The notes under the pieces: model-generated
Database searches by the model: none
What the model saw: only the letters and a program-made list of their open reading frames with translations
What the model was told of the DNA's origin: nothing
Assembly (NCBI GenBank): GCA_013696265.1
Contig: JACCYX010000156.1
Coordinates: forward strand, 1 to 17,659
Length of the DNA: 17,659 nt
Direction: 5' to 3'
Source of the DNA: Chloroflexia bacterium
GTDB lineage: Bacteria > Chloroflexota > Chloroflexia > Thermomicrobiales > UBA6265
Program-made: the position numbers and the translations under genes
In this document: positions 7,656 through 17,659 of the stretch, piece after piece
Layout: each line of letters starts with the position of its first letter
How positions within the stretch are numbered: position 1 is the first letter of the stretch

Positions 7656-8454
7656 CGAGCCGGCCCCCACGACGTCACGCCGGCGCCTGGTCACGCTCTC
7701 CCTGGGCGCCGCAATTGGCGGCGCAACCTGGACGACTGGCCTTTCCATCCTCGCCCGCGGACGGCATCCCCAAGTGTTCGTACTCGGTGACGATGGGTGG
7801 CAAGTCATACTTGTCGAACACGGGACGAATCGCATGATCGTGCTCGCCGGGGTGTTCGAGCGGAGCCCCGAGCCGGAGATCGATCTCCTGTGCGGAGTGC
7901 TGCGACAACACATCGATGTCGTGATCGGCGATGCGGCGGCGTTGCGTCTGTTGTCGCCTGGTTTCCGCGAACGACGGTCTGTCACCACCATCGTCCAGAT
8001 GGATGGCTCGCCGTTGCTGAGCAGTTCGGAACGCTACATCTCGTTGGTGGACCCGCTGTCGTTGCGAGCCGGTGCGTTCGAGCTAACGCTAACCTCGCTC
8101 CCCTCGGGCCATTGGAACGCCCTGGAATCGCCGTCTGTGGGTTGGATCGGCCACCTCACCCTTGGCGAACTGACCATCGCGATCGGACCCACCCTCGAAA
8201 CCATCGCCACATACGCGTCAGTGACCGCCACGTTGGCGATCGCTCCCAGTGGGGACATCGCTCATGCCTGGCGCACGCTACCCGGCATCGTCGTGGTCAC
8301 CCATTCGCGGCAATCGCTCGCGGAGATCAGCGCGGGCATGCCGGCTGAGCGATCGACCACTCTGGTACGGACATTTCGACACGATACGGCGGCGTTTGTG
8401 GTCAAGGAGGGTCGGATTCAGCTTCCCGACTGGACCCAGGCGAACGAAACCTGA
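7648..8454 (+). CDS. Hypothetical protein with N-terminal export/anchor segment, in the rsmA-ispE operon
   Basis: Predicted 268-residue protein starting at ATG 7648, which overlaps the ispE stop as ATGACTGA. The N-terminus has three arginines (SRRRLVTLSLG, residues 10-20) before a hydrophobic, glycine/alanine-rich stretch up to about residue 36. This resembles a twin-arginine signal or a single membrane anchor facing outward. The rest is a beta-rich domain. I do not recognise the family with certainty. Parts recall the metallo-beta-lactamase fold of ComEC-like proteins: WQVILVEHG near the start, GIVVVTHSR and AAFVVKEGRIQLPDW near the end. However, there is no HxHxDH metal motif, so at most it is an inactive relative, and that is speculation. 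Only 3 bases separate its stop from that of the convergent cvpA-like gene. Confidence 0.75.
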   Translation: MTDEPAPTTSRRRLVTLSLGAAIGGATWTTGLSILARGRHPQVFVLGDDGWQVILVEHGTNRMIVLAGVFERSPEPEIDLLCGVLRQHIDVVIGDAAALRLLSPGFRERRSVTTIVQMDGSPLLSSSERYISLVDPLSLRAGAFELTLTSLPSGHWNALESPSVGWIGHLTLGELTIAIGPTLETIATYASVTATLAIAPSGDIAHAWRTLPGIVVVTHSRQSLAEISAGMPAERSTTLVRTFRHDTAAFVVKEGRIQLPDWTQANET

Positions 8455-8457
8455 GAG

Positions 8458-9402
8458 TTACGTCTCGTCGTTCGGGCGGTTCGGGCGAGTTCGCCGGCTG
8501 TTTGTGCCCCGGTCGTCGGCGAGCCAATCCCGAATTACGTCTTCTCCCGATGTTTGATTCGCCGGGCGTTCGGACGATGCTGGACGCACTCGCCGGGGAA
8601 CAGCCCCGGGCCGGGCCGGCGGCGAGTTGGTGTCTTTCGTTACCGAGCTTGGCCACGTCCGGGACCAACCCGATTGCAGATCACGCATGGTAGGCGGCGT
8701 CGCCTCCTCCCAATGACGGACCTCGCGAATCTTGACAATCGCCGTTTCGGCGAGCGGTTCGGCGTCGCCTGCATCCGAACGGGCCGGATCGAGATTGACC
8801 GGTTCCGGCGCCATCGCGGGAACTGGCGCGGGCCGCCGCGCCGCACCGGGGGCGTCTCGTGGAATCTCGATCAGGATCTCGTCGGTCTCGCGCTCGCGGA
8901 CGATCATGCCGAGCACGATCGACACCAGTACAGTTGCCGAAACCGCCAGCAGAACCCACTCGAAGCCAACCGAAAGCGCCCGTGAAACGAAGGCCCGGCG
9001 GATCATGTCCGGATAGACGCCATCGTAAAGATAGGTGGCGACGAACTGGATCAGCGCGCCAAGGAACAGGACCCCATAGGCCAGTGCGATGAGGCCGCCG
9101 TAAAGGCGTCCGCCAGGGCTTGGCGAAGCGGTGAACGCCGATGCCGCGCCGTAGCCGATAAGCGCGGCAAAAAGGATCAGGGTCGCCACCGCGACCATGA
9201 ATCTGGAAATCCCCTCGTCGATCCCGGTCACATCCGCAACCCAGGCGCCCCACCGAGCCGACCATTGCTGGGCAACGAGCAATCCGAGCAAGACGCCCGC
9301 CGCCGAGCAGACTTCGCGCAGGCCACCTCGATAGAACCCGATTGGAACCAGGAGCAGCAGGATCAGGATAAGCAGTGAATCAAGGGCAAGCGACTCTACC
9401 AT
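8458..9402 (-). CDS. CvpA family membrane protein with long C-terminal tail
   Basis: Predicted inner-membrane protein of 314 residues. The N-terminal half (about 5-168) has hydrophobic segments near 7-22, 32-45, 66-88, 100-122 and 143-167, with the CvpA-like early motif GFYRGGLREV after the first helix. The usual CvpA protein is about 160-180 residues; here a polar, proline- and arginine-rich tail of about 145 residues follows. Within it are two less disordered pieces, AIVKIREVRHWEEATPP (221-237) and EDVIRDWLADD near 287-297, which could be docking motifs. CvpA proteins are linked to colicin V export, envelope maintenance and stress tolerance, but the mechanism is unclear. ATG 9402 follows the mak stop by 46 bases, so it may be the last gene of the glgE-treS-mak cluster. 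Confidence 0.75.
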   Translation of the reverse strand: MVESLALDSLLILILLLLVPIGFYRGGLREVCSAAGVLLGLLVAQQWSARWGAWVADVTGIDEGISRFMVAVATLILFAALIGYGAASAFTASPSPGGRLYGGLIALAYGVLFLGALIQFVATYLYDGVYPDMIRRAFVSRALSVGFEWVLLAVSATVLVSIVLGMIVRERETDEILIEIPRDAPGAARRPAPVPAMAPEPVNLDPARSDAGDAEPLAETAIVKIREVRHWEEATPPTMRDLQSGWSRTWPSSVTKDTNSPPARPGAVPRRVRPASSERPANQTSGEDVIRDWLADDRGTNSRRTRPNRPNDET

Positions 9403-9411
9403 GGTGGGCCC

Positions 9412-9417
9412 ACTCTA
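9412..9417 (-). promoter_or_regulatory. Candidate -10 box before the cvpA-like gene
   Basis: TAGAGT on the minus strand ends 9 bases before ATG 9402, in the 46-base gap after mak. No matching -35 box is clear. It could give a separate, nearly leaderless transcript for the cvpA-like gene. Confidence 0.2.
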
Positions 9418-9448
9418 GCACACGCCTGACTGGACATTTGGCTGACTC

Positions 9449-10831
9449 CTAGTCGCCAGCCGCGATCCGCCGGAGGGCGCCGAACGGGATGTCCAGCCAA
9501 TCCGGCCGGTTGTCCAGTTCGTAGCGAACTTCGTAGAGCGCCTTCTCGATCATGAAGACGTCGAGCGCCTGCGCGAGCGCATCCGGCTCGCGCGGAACCA
9601 GCGCCTTTGGGTCTCGCCTGACCACCGGCAGGTAACCATCCAGGAACGCGCGCTCGGCATCGTCCCGCCACGCTCCGAGATCGACTACACCATCGCCGTG
9701 GGAAGCTGTCGCCACGGCGTAGTCGATCGAGCGGAGCATCCCCGCGACATCTTTCAACGGCGAGGACTTTTGGCGGCGCTCGCGCATTGGTCGCGATGGC
9801 TCCCCCTCGAAATCGATGATCACGAAGTCGTCACCGGTTCGCAAAACCTGACCCAGATGGTAGTCGCCGTGAACCCGCGTCTGGAGCGTGTCCAGGAGCG
9901 ACTCGGCGTGAGATACACTCCCAAGCAAGGACGACGCCAGCGATTCCGATTCCGCATGGGAGCAGGCGCCCTGACGATGCAGCATTGACGCCGTAACCCG
10001 AACCTCGCGGCCGAGGCGATCCTCCACCGCATCGACAACCGCGCGGTCGATGACTTCCGGCTGGAATGCCGGATCGCCGTCACTGGCGGCAAGGGCCACG
10101 TGCAACTCGCCCGTTCGCTGCCCTAGGAGCCGGATCGACGTGAGAAGACCAGTGAGGTCTTCGGATGTCCCGGTCCGCAAGGCGTCCGGCAACCACCGCC
10201 AACTATCGCCCCCGTTCGGGACGAATCCCTGGACCGCCGCCAGCTCGATCGATTCCCTCTCACTGTCGAACCCCAGCGAAATCGATCCCAGGAACTTCGG
10301 GACGTGAGGAAACTCGTGGAGATCGGTGAGGAACGAGACGATTTCAGAGTCGGGATTCACGCCTGGTTGAAGCTTGCGGAACAGCTTAAGGATCGCCTCG
10401 CGTCCATACATGACGGAGGTGTTGCTCTGCTCGCCTTCGAGCATTCGGGGCGGGCGGCTCCACCACGGCGATTCAAGTTCGCCGCCCGATGACCAGACCA
10501 GGCGTGACCCACCTGCGTGGTCCGTCTCGATAATTCGCCGCTCGGCGAATCCCTCCGCCAGCCAGGCGAGGAAAGACGGGTCGCGCAAAGCATCGACCGC
10601 TTGGCCATCAGACCGATGCAGGATCGGCACCAGGTACGTGGCCGGGTCGCTCTCGCTGAAATCGAATCCAGCCTCAAGCAGTGCGTACTGGTTGCCGTCG
10701 TGCGCGAACTCGAGCATCAGCGACGGCCGCATGCCGGTTCGAGTCCGCGATTTGTCCCCGAACCAGCGTTGGCCGACGATCAGGTCGGTGAGTTCTTCCG
10801 GCCGGTCGGCGATCCAGGTCTCGATGCTCAC
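9449..10831 (-). CDS. mak: Maltokinase (Mak/Pep2)
   Basis: ATP-dependent kinase that turns maltose into maltose 1-phosphate, the donor for GlgE; cytoplasmic. The chosen product is 460 residues, typical of free-standing maltokinases. Visible elements are QRWFGDK (21-27) in the N-terminal cap domain, a candidate ATP-binding lysine (Lys149, in ILKLFRK), the catalytic loop HGDYHLGQV with HGD at 321-323, the metal-binding IIDFEGEP (338-345), and the C-terminal maltokinase signature YEVRYELDNRPDW. GTG 10831 is preferred because AGGAAAG lies 5 bases before it and the cap domain then begins normally. An in-frame ATG at 10876 would overlap treS by 20 bases and lacks a well-spaced ribosome site. It follows treS by 25 bases. 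Aminoglycoside-phosphotransferase-like folds can mislead, but the signature motifs and the neighbours make this call firm. Confidence 0.93.
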   Translation of the reverse strand: MSIETWIADRPEELTDLIVGQRWFGDKSRTRTGMRPSLMLEFAHDGNQYALLEAGFDFSESDPATYLVPILHRSDGQAVDALRDPSFLAWLAEGFAERRIIETDHAGGSRLVWSSGGELESPWWSRPPRMLEGEQSNTSVMYGREAILKLFRKLQPGVNPDSEIVSFLTDLHEFPHVPKFLGSISLGFDSERESIELAAVQGFVPNGGDSWRWLPDALRTGTSEDLTGLLTSIRLLGQRTGELHVALAASDGDPAFQPEVIDRAVVDAVEDRLGREVRVTASMLHRQGACSHAESESLASSLLGSVSHAESLLDTLQTRVHGDYHLGQVLRTGDDFVIIDFEGEPSRPMRERRQKSSPLKDVAGMLRSIDYAVATASHGDGVVDLGAWRDDAERAFLDGYLPVVRRDPKALVPREPDALAQALDVFMIEKALYEVRYELDNRPDWLDIPFGALRRIAAGD

Positions 10832-10836
10832 GTCGA

Positions 10837-10843
10837 CTTTCCT
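10837..10843 (-). promoter_or_regulatory. Ribosome binding site of mak
   Basis: AGGAAAG on the minus strand, 5 bases before GTG 10831, within the treS-mak gap. It decides the mak start against the upstream ATG at 10876. Confidence 0.65.
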
Positions 10844-10856
10844 CGCATTCCAGCGC

Positions 10857-12512
<1,656 letters not shown>

Positions 12513-12517
12513 GCCGA

Positions 12518-12522
12518 CCTCC
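12518..12522 (-). promoter_or_regulatory. Ribosome binding site of treS
   Basis: GGAGG on the minus strand, 5 bases before ATG 12512. It supports this start over the in-frame upstream ATG codons. Confidence 0.75.
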
Positions 12523-12584
12523 ACCATCCAACAAGCCCACGTCGCCGTGGGCACGAAACCAGCTGCCAACCTGCCGGGTGACGC

Positions 12585-14570
12585 CTAGTAATCCGGCTCG
12601 ACGTAGTCATGATGAACCCATTTGTGGAGACTGAACATCATGGCTGGATTGTCCTGTGGGTCTAGCGTCAGGTGTTGCTCGTTGCCGGTCCAGAGAAATG
12701 TCTCGTCGGTGAAGAGTTCGTGGGCCCGCACCTGGCCATCGTGGCCGATTCCCAGCGTGTCCAGCGGTAGCCGCACCGTGGTCTGGTGAGCGTGAAAGGG
12801 GTCGAGGTTGACGATCACGAGCACGATGTCGGCGAGATCTTCCGTTGCCTTATAGTAGGCCAGCACGTTGTCGTCCGAGGTGTCCACGAAGCGCAGGTTT
12901 TCGTATTCCTGGAGGGCGGGGTGTGATCGCCGGATCGCGTTGACGCGGCTGACATAGGCCGAAATGTTGCCGGACCGGTCCCAGTCCCACACCTTGTACT
13001 CGTATTTTTCCGAGTGGAGATATTCCTCCTTGCCGGGCACGGGGGTGTTCTCGCACAGTTCGAAGCCACTGTAGATGCCGTACGCCGAGGACATCGTGGC
13101 GGCCAAGACCAGCCGGAACTGGAAGGCCGGGCGCCCGCCTTCCTGCAGGATCGACGGCAGGATGTCGTGGGTGTTGGGAAAGAAGTTGGCCCGAAGGAAA
13201 TCCTTCATCTCGGTCTGGGTCAACTCCTCGCCATACTCCCGGATTTCCTGCTTGAAGTTGCGCCAGGTGAAATACGTGTAGCTTTGCGCAAAACCGGCCT
13301 TGGCCAATGCCCTCATCACCTTCGGCCGCGTGAACGCCTCCGAGAGGAATATGACCTCGGGATGCTTCGCGCGAACCTGCGCGATCAGCCATTCCCAGAA
13401 CACCGTTGGCTTCGTGTGCGGGTTGTCGACTCGGAACATCTTCACCCCGTGATCAACCCAGAACAGGATGATCCGCAGCATTTCGTCCCAAATTTCCCGC
13501 CAGGCGTCGCTCTGGAAGTTGAGGGGATACATGTCTTCGTACCTTTTGGGAGGATTCTCACCGAATTTGATGGATCCATCCGGGCGAATGTAAAACCAGT
13601 CGGGATGCTTCTTGAGCCAGGGATGCTCCGGCGATCCCTGGAGCGCGACATCGAGGGCGATTTCCATGCCGAAGCTGGCCGCCTGGGTCACGAGGTGCCG
13701 GAAGTCGTCGAGCGTGCCCAGCTCAGGATGGATGGCATCATGGCCCCCCTCCTCGCTGCCGATGGCGTAAGGCACGCCGGGATCGCCCTCGACCGACACC
13801 AGCGAGTTGTTGCGGCCCTTGCGCTTCGACTTGCTGATCGGGTGAATGGGAGTGAAGTACAGCACGTCGAAGCCCATGTCGGCGATCCGGGGAAGCTGGC
13901 GCTCGACATCGCGGAAGGTTGCACTCCGTCCGGGCTCAGTGCCCGCGGATCGCGGAAACATCGAGTACCACGCGGAGAACCGGGCGGCGAGCCGGTCGAC
14001 CGTGACGGCGTATTCCGGCGACACGGCTCGTCCCACTCGCGAACGATTCGCCTCGATCGCGGCGCACACAGCGGCTTCGTCCAACGCCGCAACGGCCGAT
14101 CCCTGGTCGTTGGCGCCGCGGGCGCGCTCGATCGCGCTTTCCAGGGTTGCCAGGTCTTCGCCAGACGCGCGGGAGGCGATTTCCTCGATGAGATGAACAC
14201 CCTCGAGCAACTCGCTGGCGACGTCGAGCCCCGCGCCGAGTTTCTTGCCGATCTCGTCGCGCCAGGACCCGACGTAGTCCGGATACGCTTCGATTCGATA
14301 GAAAAAGGTCGTGTTGTCATCGACGATGAAGCGTGCGGCCCAGCGGTCATTGTCGACGAACCGCATCTCCTCCTCGCGCCAGTCGGATTCGTCGTGGGCA
14401 CGGAATTGAAGCACGGCGGCAATCATGTCGTGGCCATCCCGGAAAATATCGGCACTGACATCGACCCGGTCGCCAACCTCGCGCTTGATCGGATAGCGGC
14501 CACAATCCACCCGTGGCTGGATATCCTCGATGATGATGCTGCTCGGGGCGACCGTGTTCGTACCTGGCAC
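12585..14570 (-). CDS. glgE: Alpha-1,4-glucan:maltose-1-phosphate maltosyltransferase GlgE
   Basis: GH13 subfamily 3 enzyme that adds maltosyl units from maltose 1-phosphate to the non-reducing ends of alpha-1,4-glucans. It is 661 residues, the usual length. Residues about 10-110 form an N-terminal beta domain, followed by a helical insert (about 115-195, acidic and alanine-rich) and the catalytic barrel from about 200. Conserved pieces are FTPIHPISKSKRKGRNN (239-255), the nucleophile Asp382 in FRVDNPHTKP, the acid/base Glu411 in FLSEAFTRPK, and Asp469 in NFFPNTHDIL. The VDNPHTKP and SEAFTRP forms are specific to GlgE among GH13 enzymes. GTG 14570 has AGGAG 9 bases upstream. It is the first gene of the leftward glgE-treS-mak cluster. 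In mycobacteria glgE pairs with glgB, which is absent here. Confidence 0.97.
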   Translation of the reverse strand: MPGTNTVAPSSIIIEDIQPRVDCGRYPIKREVGDRVDVSADIFRDGHDMIAAVLQFRAHDESDWREEEMRFVDNDRWAARFIVDDNTTFFYRIEAYPDYVGSWRDEIGKKLGAGLDVASELLEGVHLIEEIASRASGEDLATLESAIERARGANDQGSAVAALDEAAVCAAIEANRSRVGRAVSPEYAVTVDRLAARFSAWYSMFPRSAGTEPGRSATFRDVERQLPRIADMGFDVLYFTPIHPISKSKRKGRNNSLVSVEGDPGVPYAIGSEEGGHDAIHPELGTLDDFRHLVTQAASFGMEIALDVALQGSPEHPWLKKHPDWFYIRPDGSIKFGENPPKRYEDMYPLNFQSDAWREIWDEMLRIILFWVDHGVKMFRVDNPHTKPTVFWEWLIAQVRAKHPEVIFLSEAFTRPKVMRALAKAGFAQSYTYFTWRNFKQEIREYGEELTQTEMKDFLRANFFPNTHDILPSILQEGGRPAFQFRLVLAATMSSAYGIYSGFELCENTPVPGKEEYLHSEKYEYKVWDWDRSGNISAYVSRVNAIRRSHPALQEYENLRFVDTSDDNVLAYYKATEDLADIVLVIVNLDPFHAHQTTVRLPLDTLGIGHDGQVRAHELFTDETFLWTGNEQHLTLDPQDNPAMMFSLHKWVHHDYVEPDY

Positions 14571-14579
14571 GCGTAGTTG

Positions 14580-14584
14580 CTCCT
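14580..14584 (-). promoter_or_regulatory. Ribosome binding site of glgE
   Basis: AGGAG (within AAAGGAG) on the minus strand, 9 bases before GTG 14570. It supports the non-ATG start. Confidence 0.65.
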
Positions 14585-14671
14585 TTCGTGAGCGGCATCA
14601 CCGGACCATTCTCCGCTGTTGCCACGATGGTACAACGCCCGGCCCGGTTCGTTACATGGCGGCCGGGGACG

Positions 14672-14699
14672 AACATTGTCGACCCTTCGTGGTTGTCAA
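14672..14699 (-). promoter_or_regulatory. Candidate glgE promoter
   Basis: On the minus strand a perfect -35 hexamer TTGACA (plus positions 14694-14699) is followed after 16 bases by AATGTT (14672-14677), a 3-of-6 match to the -10 consensus. It lies about 100 bases upstream of glgE in the gap shared with the rightward small gene and glgX. The -10 match is weak. Confidence 0.35.
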
Positions 14700-14866
14700 A
14701 ATCCGACGGAAAAAGTCGACGTATTGTCACGGCATCGTAAGATAGGGTCGGGTGAGGGTGTCGCATGCTTGGTGACCGCTTCATCCCACACAGCCTGAAC
14801 TGCACTGCTCATGAAACGATGGCGGGATATGCCGTCATTGGTCGCTACCTCCGAAAAGAGAGCCCG

Positions 14867-15058
14867 ATGAAGTACGAAGTGCGCTATCAGATCGGTGGCG
14901 AAGAACATACGACCGAGGTCGAGGTGGACAACGCGGCAACCGCCGCGCAGGTTGTCCAGGAACAGTTCCTGGAAAGCAACGAAGTCTTCGAGTTGATTCA
15001 GGTTCACCTGCTCGACGATGTCTCGTCCCTCGATATCCCGGTGGAATCGACACAATAA
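14867..15058 (+). CDS. Small hypothetical protein between glgE and glgX
   Basis: Predicted 63-residue acidic protein from ATG 14867. It starts MKYEVRYQIGGEEHTTEVEVD, which suggests two beta strands, then has an alanine-rich helix (NAATAAQVVQEQFLES) and another strand-like part (VFELIQVHLLDD). This is a compact alpha/beta layout with no cysteine, signal peptide or membrane segment. A weak GAGAG lies 4 bases before the ATG. The frame is open further upstream, but that extension looks non-coding and has no ribosome site. It sits 69 bases before glgX and is probably on the same transcript. I do not recognise the family. Its place in a glycogen/trehalose locus is suggestive only. Confidence 0.65.
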   Translation: MKYEVRYQIGGEEHTTEVEVDNAATAAQVVQEQFLESNEVFELIQVHLLDDVSSLDIPVESTQ

Positions 15059-15127
15059 ACTCGACCCCACATCCAGTCCTCGCGATTTCAGGTCGCGGAC
15101 AAACCGACAGAGGAGCCTTGGCGTTCT

Positions 15128-17281
<2,154 letters not shown>

Positions 17282-17315
17282 TACCGAATCTGGATAGGCA
17301 CTCGGCAAACGTGTT

Positions 17316-17437
17316 GGTGGGTAGGGGTCAACCTGAGCCTGCACTGAGCGCAGCGAATGTGTGTTGACCCGAGGTTCAGGACCCCGATGCCACGGGCGAT
17401 CACGTATCCAGCGGGGCCAGGATCGCCCCTACCCACC
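17316..17437. repeat. Inverted-repeat element after glgX
   Basis: GGTGGGTAGGGG (17316-17327) is matched exactly in reverse complement by CCCCTACCCACC (17426-17437), giving a 122-base element with perfect 12-base ends. Nested inside, GGTCAAC (17326-17332) pairs with GTTGACC (17363-17369), enclosing CCTGAGCCTGCACTGAGCGCAGCGAA. No coding signal fits. It starts 34 bases after the glgX stop and differs in sequence from the repeat at 1371-1491. It is probably a dispersed REP/MITE-like element and may act as a transcript end. Confidence 0.6.
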
Positions 17438-17513
17438 GGCCTTCGGCGGCGTCGCGGGATCTCGCACCGTTCACCCGGATTCCGTATGAGCACCGGTGGA
17501 TAACACAACACAA

Positions 17514-17543
17514 GGGGCGACCAAACGATGGGCGCCCCATTTT
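17514..17543. terminator. Weak bidirectional terminator-like hairpin
   Basis: GGGGCG (17514-17519) pairs with CGCCCC (17533-17538) around a 13-base loop. ATTTT follows on the plus strand and TTGTGTTG on the minus strand. It could end a leftward gene stopping at 17572 or back up glgX termination. The stem is short. Confidence 0.35.
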
Positions 17544-17571
17544 CCACGATGGCACCTGAACGTTGTTAAGG

Positions 17572-17659
17572 TCACGCGTGCCTGGCGGGGCTCCCATCCG
17601 TGGGCACGAGCGCCAGGAGTTGGCGTAGGCGTTCCGCCTGAAGCGGCGTGATCTCACCG
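17572..17659 (-). CDS. Possible C-terminal end of a leftward gene (partial)
   Basis: On the minus strand a frame enters from the right edge and ends in TGA at 17572-17574. It gives 28 residues starting GEITPLQAERLRQLLAL, a helix-like peptide of normal composition, unlike typical shadow frames. A hairpin with a T-rich flank follows 33 bases further on. Both points suggest a real gene end, but 28 residues are too few to name a family. Confidence 0.35.
   Translation of the reverse strand, partial: GEITPLQAERLRQLLALVPTDGSPARHA

Noticed and set aside
13014..14576. Rightward open frame of 520 codons opposite glgE
   Set aside because: It is the antisense of glgE, which has complete GH13 motifs; the translated product resembles no protein domain.

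Overview
No rRNA, tRNA, CRISPR array, insertion sequence or phage gene is visible in this window. It is GC-rich chromosomal DNA from a bacterium, and every recognisable gene is a housekeeping or central-metabolism gene. GTG starts are common (mutM, mmpL, ksgA, mak, glgE). The GC content, the gene content and the two REP-like inverted repeats in intergenic gaps would fit a Chloroflexota (Thermomicrobia-like) genome. That placement is an inference without a marker gene, so treat it as tentative.

Left part (1-3123). The tail of an unidentified gene is followed by an M42 aminopeptidase, a rho-independent terminator and a 121-base inverted-repeat element. Converging from the right are mutM (formamidopyrimidine-DNA glycosylase) and a 98-residue orphan whose stop overlaps the mutM start. 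A gene-free stretch of about 440 bases with one strong hairpin follows.

Middle part (3124-8454). A leftward pair encodes a DUF952 protein and an MMPL/RND-type membrane transporter. Diverging from it is a tightly coupled rightward operon: ksgA (16S rRNA dimethylation), ispE (MEP isoprenoid pathway) and an orphan protein with an N-terminal export or anchor segment. The overlaps are 4 and 8 bases.

Right part (8458-17281). A leftward cluster glgE-treS-mak-cvpA carries the characteristic enzymes of the GlgE pathway. TreS converts trehalose to maltose, Mak phosphorylates maltose, and GlgE transfers maltosyl units from maltose 1-phosphate onto alpha-1,4-glucan. Diverging from glgE are a 63-residue orphan and glgX, a glycogen-debranching enzyme. 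Together these make a trehalose/alpha-glucan synthesis and turnover locus. The branching enzyme GlgB, needed to complete the pathway, is not in the window. A second inverted-repeat element and the possible tail of a leftward gene close the window.

I found no convincing new multi-gene system. The best leads are the two inverted-repeat elements, the orphans coupled to ispE, mutM and the glgE/glgX locus, and a CvpA protein with a long tail at the end of the GlgE-pathway cluster.
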